37,808 nucleotides of DNA. It comes from Saccoglossus kowalevskii (Eukaryota; Hemichordata; Enteropneusta; Harrimaniidae). Positions 20,429 to 31,717 of this stretch are shown in pieces. A program made the translations under genes and the position numbers. How positions within the stretch are numbered: the first letter of the stretch is position 1; every line of letters starts with the position of its first letter. The stretch spans positions 142,358-180,165 of the forward strand of contig NW_003129870.1 of assembly GCF_000003605.2 (NCBI RefSeq), in the 5' to 3' direction. The notes below the pieces were generated by a model, which was not told where the DNA came from, did no database searches, and saw only the letters and a program-made list of their open reading frames with translations.

Positions 20429-20649
20429 TTGTATACACGTGCAGGGTGGGAAGATTGTTTTAGTTGTAAAATGATTGATGATTGGTTATCACCTGATTAT
20501 TTTGACGTCATCATTTACAAAAAAACATTTGCTGATGAAAGTTGCTCTGGCTGTAACAAAATGGTCGGATGTCGAATTGTCAAAGAGGGCGGCCTTATTG
20601 AATTTAATCTACTGAGTACTAGTATATACTAGCGGCGAGGGGAAAGGCA

Positions 20650-20655
20650 AATAAA
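20650..20655 (+). terminator. Polyadenylation signal of ST3
   Basis: AATAAA about 220 nt after the ST3 stop codon. Confidence 0.45.
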
Positions 20656-22155
20656 CGAACCTTGGCTGGCGAAGATGTCTGAATACGGTTTTCTGTATAT
20701 CTTTTAGCAAGGTATATATTCCAATTTTTGTAACAAATAGATGTTACTTTAGTGAGTGGTTGATATACGTTGACCATAACCTGACGCTGCATTAACACTA
20801 TAATTACCATTAAGATGCACTCAATATCAACAAACCGTTCCCTTGGCATGAGAATTGTTGGCATAAAATAATTAAACTATTTTTTGTGTAAGACAGTAGT
20901 TTTTTTAAGTAATTAATTTTAATAAAAAATATATGTTCAACATTTATACCATATACCATAAAGATTTGATGTGCGTGTAGATTATATAAATCATTACACG
21001 AATATGCGTTGATTACATGAAACTCAGATACTAAATACGATATGTAGTTAATATTAAACTTTGTAAAGATTACCTTCCATGGTTGTCATACAATATATGC
21101 ATTGAATTGTTTCCAGCAGTAGTTATACAAAGCTTCTAATCATATTTTGCACTAGACTAACTATATAATTTACCATATTCACTGAGTTATAAATTGACAG
21201 AAAAACAATGTACTATATTGTAATTTTTATATTAATTTAATTTTAAGTAGCTGATCTAACTTCACAGCGAAAAGAGGCAAATTAAAACCCGGGGAAAAAT
21301 TAATGCTTCTGCGCATGTGCGGGCTTATATACAAGAATAAGTAGATCCTTGCTCAACTGGTTCGTAACCAGTCTTGTGATTGGTTGTTGACAAATGCTGA
21401 ACAGGCCACGCCTCCAACTGTGCCGTGCGTTCGGGCAAACCGTTAGGAATTCCTAAATGGAGTAAATTTGTGTAGTTTTCTTGATTTATTCTGCAGATAT
21501 CGGTAAAACATAGGTAGGGCTTTGGCGGAATTTGAAGAAGCAACTAATATTCTTCAACCTGGTATTTTTTTTATATTTTATTTTTCATTCTTTTCGTCTG
21601 TTTTTTTGAGTTTAAAAAATGTGAGCCGGCTGGAGCCTTCACCCCTTGTCTATTTCGTACACTAGATACCAGCCGATACCCCCCCCCGCTCATAGAGACT
21701 GTGTATTACAGTTGATTATAGTTCCTGGGCTCCCTGTGGGATAACAGCTCTATTCAAAAAACAAAACAAAATACGGCACAATATATACCCAGCCTGCTTA
21801 TCATATGTTGCGCAAGGAAGACATTTGGATCCATGTGAATCAGAACAAATTACACTGACGACTGAGTTCAGGAGACAAGGACACTCAAGAGTTGTGATAG
21901 GGTTAGTGTAAGTAAGGGTTGTGGAGTAACAACATACGAGGTCAGATACCATATAAACATAAAAAGGTAGCGAAACCTAACCCTGAGTATATCCCCGACC
22001 TATCACAACTCCCAATTGGGATGCCCGTATCGGGAGTAGAGCGGCCATTTTGAATAGTTGATTCCTTCAACACCCGCATATTTGTATGTGCGCGCCGATG
22101 ATACCACACTGAATATTAACGTATTTATACAATGCTGTTTCCCATCGCACATATC
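20656..22155. other. ST3-ABHD intergenic region
   Basis: No convincing gene. A GC-richer portion at about 21300-21450 has a perfect hairpin ACTGGTTcgtAACCAGT and a nearby ATTGG. Mixed-composition sequence at 21960-22150 precedes the ABHD start and probably holds its promoter, but no TATA box is clear. Confidence 0.4.
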
Positions 22156-25100
22156 ATGGATTTGGTTTGTACTCTGATAAATGAATATATGACGATTATA
22201 TCATTAATTGTGTTGTTTTTAAGCGTTTACACATTCAACTACCTTTACTGTGTGGCTAAGGTTAGTATATATCATTACTCTTAATACTATCATAGTACCT
22301 AAGTATTGGCAATAACCGGTTGTCTGTACTAGGTATGAAGGGTCCCATAGTTACGGGTATGCGTCGCTGTTTTGACCTCCATTTTCACGGTTTAGCCGAT
22401 TCTCAATTTTAAAATTAAAAGCTATTTTTGTTAAACAAAAACGCCCTCAACATCACTTTTGGGGAACAGTCGTTTTAGGTCCACTCCCACCCAAATCTAA
22501 GTGAGAATATCCAGCGTATGAAGTTGTGAAATTGACCTAAGTGTTGAATGAAGCTTAAACATGGAAACATGGAAAACAATATACATGTGTTTCGATCTAA
22601 AATGTACAGTGTTGTTATTATGTCCAATACTGTCATTGCTTCTCCAATATGTTTAAACTGACCTGCTTTAATGTGCGGGTCGTTTCTATTCTTAGATAAT
22701 ATTCTGTAAATTATACGCCATTTTACCGATGTAAAAACATAATATAAAATGTTTTCATGTTACTCTGTGTGTAGAAACCGCAAATCATTGGGAAGGATGT
22801 GAAATTTAAGACTTTCCTCCATAAACACTGTCCAGTGTTACAAGAGACATACTGGCCAACGTTTTGGTGTGTCGAGGGAAGACTGATGTCTATACTAAGA
22901 GTTATGCTGCACAAGTCTGTGTTTCGTGTGCCTGCTGTGCAATATAAAAGGTAACCCAAACTCAGTAATGTCGATATCTTGTCAGACATAGTTCCCATAT
23001 CATACACACGTAATTTCAGTATTCATAGCGTTTGCGCATATTGCTTGACCTGAGGTCAACAAACCGGAAGGTAGGACATATTTAGAATGTTCCAAACGCG
23101 CTGTAACAGTACACCGTCATCCGCGTTTCCAACTCGCAGTAAACAGTATCCTCAAATAAAAATGTAGTTCTTCTAGCAATCTCTTTTTTACCAGCACACG
23201 TTCATTCCGCTATCTATTAACTGTTTTAAATATGCCACTGACTTCCCAGGTTGGCTGTTATTTTGACCTTTTGATATTTTTGTTCTACCCACGCCCGTTG
23301 CTGGGTAGACTACGCATGCGCAAAAATCGTGTCCGTCGGTAATCGGAGATTACAGGACAAATATTTGTGTTGATATAAGGTGTTACAAAATGCCAACAAT
23401 GACAAATGTCACAACAAAATCTGATCCACTAAAATGTTTTTAGCCATTGTTTTCTTCATAACTGAATCTGTTGTTACTATTAAACAAGTTCGGAAGACCC
23501 TAAAGCTAATTGTAAGATTACCTTACAAAAATACATCTTATATTACAACTCAGAATGATATATGACGGGCCCTCACATCACATGACTGTATGCCCTGACC
23601 TCAGTCAATGGTGTATCTACGTATCGTATTGTAATAACATATTGTGGTCTTTGGGTCATGGGTAAAACAAAATAAAAGACAATCACAGTACAAAAAACCT
23701 TGAAACTTAAGAGTGTACCCCGTCAAATTTGAAGAGACAATTTAAAACATTTAAAACATAGAACAAGGAACATGGAACCAAAACGCGCGTGTGTGTATTG
23801 TATGTATATAATTGCATCTTATGTTATCATATCGAACCGAACAGTACATTAATATATTTTTTTTGTGAATCTTGAAAATAAAAAAAATCTACTTATATTC
23901 TGATGTAATAAAAATAATTTAAATCATTTATCATTACAGTGAAATACTGAAACCTCCAGATGGAGGTGAAATTTGTCTTGAATGGATGGACGATGATCAT
24001 TCGAACTCACAAAACAGCGAATTAGAGAAGAAACCAATCATATTATTTCTATACGGTGTAACAGGTTGTGTACCCTCAGCATACATCTAACCGTATATCG
24101 TATAAAAAATAATACGCTACAAAACACCATGCAAAAACAGAGAAAGATTGTTAAAATTTGTGAATGTGCATGTACATCGACCCTAACACCCAAGTGCAGA
24201 TATATATGAATAATCGTGCGCGTTATTGAGTGTTGCATAGTTTGCTCCCTGTAAAACTGGTTTTACAAAATACATAATTAATAACCAATAATATCTAAAA
24301 CACCCTTATATCACACACGTTGAAATTCGAATAAAAACGTTTGTTACGTAACGTGTTCAATAGTGACACGCGTCATGATCTATGTTGGTTCCATGAAACG
24401 TATACAACACATTTAGGACGACTTGAACCACGTGATTTGTCACCATTGTCATTATGTGTGCTAATCATTTATACCACTCTTGTGTTGCTTTTACTACTAG
24501 GTGATTCCGATGAAGGCTATATTATAGAGTTTACAAAATCAGCCAGGAAAATAGGCTATCGATCAGTGGTGATGAATTACAGAGGACGAGGAAAATTTGC
24601 GATTAAGGTAAGGCTGTTATGAGTTAGTACATCCACTCAAAATGCAAGAATATTCACATGTGATAGACACTTCCATCAACAATAAGGTAAACCATCCCTA
24701 AAATGGTTACCGTACGGGATTGGTGATTTAAGGTTATTTAGTTACTCCCGGTGAATGTTTTGTAAGTTATTATTCTGTAGTTGTTAAATATTGCAGACTG
24801 CAAAATCCTATGCACCACCATACACTGGCGATCTTGAACTTGCAATGGAGCATTTGAAATCAAACCACCCAAACACTATGATGATTTGTGTGGCTGTCTC
24901 CATGGGAGCGTAAGTGGCTTTGTTTCTATTTTTTTTAAACCACCTTAGTCACCACACCGCTACAGTTCGATACGTTCCTGTGCAACGTATTAAACGCATG
25001 TTAAATGTTTGTTTACGCAAATTTGAACGAGTTCATCACTCCGACTTCGTTTTAGTCTTGTAATATTCATCGCAATTACGGAAATTTGTATTCTTACAGC

Positions 25101-27432
25101 ATGGTTTCCATCATTCCAGGATTGTGTAAACTCATACCTTTGTTTCTTAGAGGGTTAATCATTCGAAATCGAGAGAAGTAGCGGAAAAAATTATTTTTAT
25201 TCAAATATATTTTATTCAAATTTATATTTTGTTAGAAAAATCTTGCACATTCAAATATATTTTTTTTTTGTTATCATCCCCTACAAGATTTTTTTTTACA
25301 CAAAGTCGTCCTCTTCACATCCAGTTTTTAGATATTTGATTGAATTTACAGGACCGTATTGTTGAACTACCTGTCCAAGACTAGGGATAGTTGCGGGTTT
25401 AAAGCAGCGCTTGTATTTTCACCAGCGTGGGATATGATGGAAGTTCATAAATCGCTGGAAACGTCTATCAACAAGCCCCTTTTTTCTAAATTCATCCTAG
25501 ACGACCTAAAGGGACAAGTAGTTGCGTACGTATATTGTAATCCATGTACATTAGTTGCAAATGGCCGCCAACGTCTCGTTGATAACGAGAGTTACGAGAT
25601 TTGTTTTATTTTTTAAATAATGTTAATTAATAATTCTCTCGTCATCGCGTCATCGCATGATCTATTTATTCGAAATATTTGGAACAGTGGATAAGATGAC
25701 TGATGAAAATGAGACGGAGGCTGTTTGCATGTGAAAGGTCCATATTCCCTTTCTCGATAAAAACGCGAACCTGAATTTTTAAACCTTTTTTTTCTATGAA
25801 GCTTCATGGTGTTGTTGCCCTTGCCCCAAATATCCGCCTTTCACGTTTCTTACTCAGATAGTGCAGATCACGGTCATATTGGAGGTAGCATTCAATTTGA
25901 ACAACTATCTCTGCAAATGTTAGATTCAATATCGAAGCAACATCCTGGTGACATCATTTATTTACGAACGGCTGTCGATTCAGAGAAAGATGCTGCTTAC
26001 ATCCAAAAGATTCGTCACTAGAGCAAAAAAGCCTATAGATCGTCACTAGAGCCTTCCTTGCTCCGTTTGTTGTAACCGTCGTCATTAATCTGTACAATAT
26101 TATACACCCGGAATACTTTTTTTTTAATTATAAAGGAAAAGTCAAGTCTAACAACATAAGACTAAAAAAAATGAATACATTTTCTCAATTTTTCACAACA
26201 GTGGATATGATGTCACACTTTACCCACAATCATTTGCTGGAAAATCAAGATGGCAGACTACATTATACTGATGAAAAGTTGAATATTGAGAATGAAAAGT
26301 TATAAAAAAGTTTTTAAACTGCATTCTCCTACTTTTGTGGAGGTCTTTCTTTGGGTTATGTTGTTTGCCTTCAATTTCCCTTTAAGCTAGCAATGTATTG
26401 ACAACAAAACAAGGAGCGTATAATACATCGATTTCAAAACAATGTTACCCAAACTCAAACTTGCCCGTTGAAGCTATTTCCTCGAATGTGAATATTTTAA
26501 ATAATATACACTACTCTTATTCTCCCAGAAACGCCGGACTAATGAAACCGCATTATGATATTGAAGTTATATTGAAAGTATGTAGATTAATTAATATATA
26601 GTTGAATACTACGTTTACATACTGTCTAACTTTTTGTAATTTTCTAAACTTTTTTGGTGGTACCTATACGATTTGTTAGCAAAAAAGCATATACTTTTGA
26701 CTCTACCACGCATTATTGCACAGTTTTCTTTTCTGTTATTGTATTAGAATGATCCCAGAATTCCTGTATCGCATTTAGCGACAAACGTGCATGAATTGAT
26801 ATGCTACATTATCTTAAAACAACAGTAACGCAGTTTATTTATGTGTTGTCACTAGTGTGCAACTGTTCAAGAATTTGAAGCGAAGGTCTTAGTAAAAATG
26901 TTCGGATACAGCAACTTTGAAGAATATCAGACTGATTGTCGTCTCCATCACAAGCTACCTAACATCAAAATTCCTGTTCTCTGTCTGAACGCTACTGACG
27001 ATCCCATATCTCCGGAATGTGGTGAGCAGTCAATACATTACCTTTTATCTGTTGTTTATCAATAGATATGACAATTTAAGAACGTTTCCTTTAATACATG
27101 ACCGTTTTAATGTGTCACAGTCGTCGCATGATGGTCGTTTCGCCACCTATGTGCGGGATCACCCAGCGACAAGCACAAACGTCTTTAATTAATGATGCAT
27201 ATCATTAATTTCAGCCTTTCCTATCGAAGAAGCAAATCAGTACTCAAATATAATCTTAGCTGTGACGTCACGTGGTGGACATGTTGCTTTCCTTGAAGGA
27301 TGGATCCCTATTCGTCTCAACTACATGACCAGGCTGTTTACACAATTTACTGATGCAGTTTTGAAGTTTGGCGAAAAAGAGCTATTCTCGATGGACCATG
27401 ATATTTGTCGGTTGACTTATCGGAAAAGTTAA
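22156..27432 (+). CDS. ABHD3: ABHD1/ABHD3-type alpha/beta hydrolase (phospholipase family)
   Basis: Nine exons with GT/AG borders and matching phases: 22156-22260, 22775-22950, 23940-24064, 24501-24607, 24797-24909, 25352-25525, 26529-26577, 26856-27021 and 27215-27432. They sum to exactly 410 codons plus stop, the usual ABHD1/ABHD3 length. Seen: an N-terminal transmembrane segment (about residues 13-33), the family segment CPVLQETYWPTFWCVEGR, YGVTG then MNYRGRG, nucleophile S206 in AVSMG, acid D331/D332 in NATDDPISP, and H361 in RGGHVAFLEG. Family knowledge: ABHD3 is a membrane phospholipase acting on phosphatidylcholines with medium-chain or oxidatively truncated acyl chains. ABHD1 is the close alternative, so the symbol marks the family rather than proven orthology. 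Odd point: the first Gly of G-x-S-x-G is Ala. Intron 6 holds a dispersed repeat and a separate small ORF. The ATG has G at +4. Confidence 0.9.
25806..26021 (+). CDS. Small unassigned ORF or exon in ABHD intron 6
   Basis: After a plausible acceptor (TTACTCAG at about 25857) an open frame encodes about 55 residues, including SADHGHIGGSIQFEQLS, HPGDIIYLRTAVDSEKDAAY and IQKIRH before TAG. The residue mix looks protein-like, unlike a random AT-rich translation. It does not belong to the ABHD fold, whose exons 6 and 7 splice across it in phase. It could be a terminal exon copied from another gene. No partner exon was identified. Confidence 0.3.
   Translation: MVLLPLPQISAFHVSYSDSADHGHIGGSIQFEQLSLQMLDSISKQHPGDIIYLRTAVDSEKDAAYIQKIRH
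26181..26352 (-). repeat. Dispersed repeat B, copy 2 (ABHD intron 6)
   Basis: Reverse-orientation relative of 3929-4090, with CAATTTTTCACAA, TACCCACAATC, AATCAAGATGG and GTTGAATATTGAG in matching order. It lies just upstream of the 49-nt ABHD exon 7. Confidence 0.75.
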
Positions 27433-27710
27433 AACAATTGCAGGGTGAACGTTCGTTCAAAATTCAGGTTATAAATATAATTTTTAAATTAATTGTAATT
27501 AAAATATTTGTAGGATTTACACCACAAGAATATGTATTAAGGCGCGTGGTCACGTGGCACCATAAATATATTTCTCCATATTTTGAAAACAACGTTCAGC
27601 AAGTAATGACGTGTACTATTAAAACTGTATTTTTTAATACGATCCAAGACAGAAGACGATTGATATTTTATTGAGAAATAGTTGGATTTGAGACGACAGA
27701 ATGATGTATT

Positions 27711-27868
27711 TAAAGCGGGATGATCGTCACCCGCGCACGCGTGGAGATTAAGTCAAGCGATGATAACACACGCTAAAAACGCAAAGACTCATGGGTAGAC
27801 GCTTGTTTGTATAGAATGACACGCTATGGCCATATGACACATGCGCAGGTGACGACACCCCCGCTTTA
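27711..27868. mobile_element. TA-flanked MITE, copy 1 (downstream of ABHD)
   Basis: The ends are TA then AAGCGGG at left, and CCCGCTT then TA at right, so TA fits a target duplication of the Tc1/mariner kind. Inside, CTCATGGGTAGACGCTTGTT and AATGACACGCT are shared with 31131-31277. It begins about 280 nt after the ABHD stop. Confidence 0.75.
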
Positions 27869-29400
27869 AAGCGTAAATTTAGCTGGGTCCGATATTTGCC
27901 AAATCCCGTGCAGTTGAACCAGCTTCATTTGTTTAATTGAAATATAAGACCTGTACATAAATGTGTACATTAGTGTGTCAGTGAAATATGTTTGATCAGT
28001 TTACCACTTTCATAACCTTCAATCCTATCGGAGTATTTACTTCTGGAACATGCTCTTTTATTATTGTGAGTAAACTGCCACATTTGTACAGTTTCTTATA
28101 TGTATATACGTAGCAATTTAAAACTATAACGCTTGTATTAATATGCCGAATAATGAATGAACGGCCCTCTGAAATCAAACATCTTGGTGTACAGGTTAGG
28201 AATTTTTGGGAAGAATAACAATTTGTCTTTAACTATCGTGTGGAAGAGAAAACTTAAGTATAGGACGATGTAAATTTTTATTTATCACCAATATCCAATA
28301 GTGAATTCGGTTGGAGTAGCATTACAATTAAACATATATAAAAATACATTCGTCGTCACTTGCTTTTTTGTTGTTGATACCAGATTCGACCCAAAGGATT
28401 ACACATTAGTTCATTACAGTTAGTCAGCTTTATTCACCCAAACGGTCAGCTGAGCTAACGCCTCGCTGCCCCTTCTCTTTTACAAGTCTTATAATTTCTA
28501 TCATAAAATCTAATTATTGGCAGAGTAAACATGCGATCTGACAATCGCTGCAGTCGTTGGCACGATCACGTGATTACCAGGGATGTGTCTCACGGTTAAA
28601 GCATTGCGTGGTTTCCACTACGAAATACAATTAGTAAACAATCTATTTATAAAATTCATGTAATATATGTTTATAATATCAACTCTAAACATGCAAGTTG
28701 TTTATCCTAAATAATACTGTAACGTCGTGTGAAACAAATTTGAATACATGATGTCGTTATGGTAACACTGAACACGAGACAAAGCCTTACACATGATCAC
28801 CCAATTCACGCAATTGATAACCAGCCGCTTGCAACACTGATGATAAAAACTTTCCAATCTTTTTTTTTATTTTTGCCGTTGTGTTTTGGTGTATGCAAGA
28901 CGCAATCGTGGCGCAAAAAAATGAATTATTACAAAATAATAAAACAAAACAAAACGAAATCTGGTAGTTAGATTAGGGAAGGTAAATTGACCTCATTCCA
29001 CACAGACAAGAAAAGATGTCTTGGGTTTCAAAAAGAGTGAGTTTACCTTGTTGCACATGTGGTACCTACTGCATATCAATAAGGAATGATTTTCCGAGTG
29101 TACAATAATTTGAAACTCAAAGATAGATTTTGAGAAGTCAAACAGTTATAAAGTTTACTCAATAACAGGTATATATATCATTCCAGTCATCTCAAAGAAA
29201 CAGCTCGAAATAGCGTGTATTGTAAACGCTTTACTCGCAACGAAATGTTTTCGATAATATCAAATTAATAACAATTGCAACTCAGTAAATACGCATGCCA
29301 CTTAAAGCAGACACGTCCCCAGTTACACCATGAAGCACTGTTCCAACGCTGGAAATAGTGTGCATTGAGACCATGTATAATAACAATTATTTAATATATT
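27869..29400. other. Gene-free region between ABHD and the 1.4-kb foldback element
   Basis: AT-rich sequence with short frames only. None has splice-site context or recognisable protein content. Confidence 0.5.
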
Positions 29401-30821
29401 TACTATGGAAAGCCGTACGGGACCATACTGCGTCAATTTACATTGCATGGTAAAACATACAGCACCACAAACCTGCTGCAGCTTCTACAAAAGTGGGATT
29501 CCCGATGTCTACGTTTACCAGTTGGAGTAGTAGCATTCGGCGCAAAAATTATTCGTAGTCGTCGCTATTTAATTAGTACATTTATTTTACGTGGTCACTC
29601 TTTCAGGAATATGTTTGCAGATTCGCATTTGTGCAGTGACCTAAATAATAATTAGCATGCCACTGACAAAACAACCTTTAATTTCCTCAAGTCAAGTTTG
29701 TATGATTTGATTAAATGTGATTGCAAATTTATCGGTATTTGAAAACATTTCTGCAAATAAATTGTCATCCACTTTGACAAGTAATTATAGCAATTAAGTA
29801 ATTATAGTAATTATAGTAACTATAGCAAGTAATTACGAAACACCAGTTTTCATCTCAGGTGTACATTAAATAGCACAACATAAAGGGTTGGGCATTTAAA
29901 ATATAGGGAGATGGAAGCGTATGGCCAGTGCAATACTTTTCACAGTATCTTATCTGTACGTTTTTATTTATCCTGAATGTCCTTCTTTCATACATTTTCT
30001 TTCTCTGTGTCTAACTTGCAATTTTTTTAAAAGAAATTTTCCAGCCACTTCCTATGATTTAAAATTACCAACCCCTAAAGATAAGAAAAAGGCAACACAA
30101 ATAGCCGGTAGCAATAAACAGTGTCCCATTTTGCGTGGTCTACACGAAAACACATAACAGGGGACGAGATATTTTACCGTGTATACTGGATATTTCAGCC
30201 ATATTTTGTGAAACTATGAACAGAATACCAGTCAATACTTGATTTTGCTCGTTTGCCTGGGAGCAATACTAAAACCGATTAATAACATACATTATTGAAC
30301 ATGACCAACTCAGATCTGGTAAATCGATGACCATACTTCCGGGTTTTTGTCATTTACATATTCTCGGCAGACGCGAGATATCGAAATGCGTCTGCGTCAA
30401 CTTGAAAATGCACTGTACATTTTGCGTCGTCGTCTTAGTACTAGAAAATATACGTCTGCGTCAACTTGAAATACAAAGTGCAAAGTCTCCTAGGGGGACT
30501 CATTTTGCGTCGATAACTTAAAAAGTGCAAGTTGCGTCGTCTACTAGGGGATCCATTTGCGTTGACATCTTTGAAAATGAAAAGTCGTCGTCATCTAGAA
30601 ATTAAGTGTTAGTGGCGACTACTACAACTCGTTTTGCGACAACTGCTAATTATTTAGCGACGACTATGAATAAGTTTTGCACTGATTGCTACTACTACAA
30701 TTGGTAAACGTAGACATCGGAAATCGCATTTTTGTTGAAGAAGCAGCATAATTTTGAAGCTATATGTTTTACCATGCAATTTATATTGACGCAGCAGGGT
30801 CCCGTACGGCTTTCCATAATA
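29401..30821. mobile_element. 1.4-kb foldback element with about 170-bp inverted arms
   Basis: The left arm 29401-29570 opens TATGGAAAGCCGTACGGGAC. The right arm 30655-30821 is its diverged inverse, ending GTCCCGTACGGCTTTCCATA. Between the arms, 30330-30640 carries many copies of TGCGTC-type motifs (TGCGTCAACTTGAAA, TTGCGTCG), while 29571-30320 is AT-rich. No transposase-like frame is visible, so it is probably nonautonomous. Confidence 0.75.
29783..29836. repeat. Short AT tandem repeat
   Basis: Repeated units of TAATTATAG with slight changes inside the 1.4-kb foldback element. Confidence 0.6.
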
Positions 30822-31130
30822 TACACATAATAAAAGCGATGAAATGGAAGAAATGATCATTTACAGCTGAAAATATAGAATATATTAAGTAGGAAAACAT
30901 TTTTTTTAATTTTAATATTAATTCAAATGTTACACACATAGACTACAATTTATACCCCTTTTAATCTTTAGAGGTGTAAAGTCCCAAATCAAGATATACA
31001 ATATTGCGGTCATTAATGATATATATATATACATATTTGTCACAACGTCATACAAAATCATGCACGCATACTATAGTTGCATATGAAGTACAACCACCAT
31101 TTAGTATATGCATGCCATGAAATGAGTAGA

Positions 31131-31277
31131 TAACCTACGTCACCTGCGCATGCGCAGGAATTGAGTCCCAAGCGATGATAACAGCACATGCAAAGGCTCA
31201 TGGGTAGACGCTTGTTTGTAAACAATGACACGCTGCGGCCCCCTGACGCATGCGTAGGCGACGACTCCCCCGCGTTA
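31131..31277. mobile_element. TA-flanked MITE, copy 2 (3' end of ST4)
   Basis: Related to 27711-27868 through GCGATGATAACA, CTCATGGGTAGACGCTTGTT and the GC-rich CATGCG end. TA is found at both borders (31131 and 31276). Its right border supplies the stop codon of ST4 on the minus strand. Confidence 0.75.
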
Positions 31278-31717
31278 AGATATACAGAAACATTGTGTAA
31301 CATTACATCTATGAGAGACCTGAACGCCTGGAAGAGTGTGATTTGTCATTCTGTCAAATGTATATGAATGAAAAGAAAGATTAAACGTGGCAATTGGTTT
31401 GTCCCCCCTCTCTTCAAGTAATTGTGATATAGATTTCATTCGTTCGTTTATAACATTTTGCATGTCGTGAAACACGTTATATTTCTGATTCCAATCATTT
31501 TTTGATCGTCTTTGAAATTTCCCCTCTTCGACATTCTCAAGACATCTCATACGACGTTCGTTTTCGCTGACATTTAAAAAATCTAACATACGGGTGACTT
31601 CACCAACCGTGTTCTTTATCAAGTCTTCATAATGGACAACTAGTGTTGGGACACGATGATCCAATAACCAAATTCTCACCACATGAGAAAGATATTTAGC
31701 CGTATTTAGTACGAATT
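31275..31717 (-). CDS. ST4 exon 4 with MITE-derived stop
   Basis: Acceptor TTTTCAG, 443 nt including the stop. It encodes [52 protein letters not shown] and [13 protein letters not shown], where the family normally ends within a few residues. Here a tail of about 30 residues follows (ending [10 protein letters not shown]), and the TAA is formed at the boundary of the MITE at 31131-31277. Confidence 0.82.

Noticed and set aside
31058-31303. Minus-strand 81-residue frame over the MITE
   Set aside because: Its middle is transposon sequence; only its downstream part is of interest as the pre-insertion continuation of ST4.
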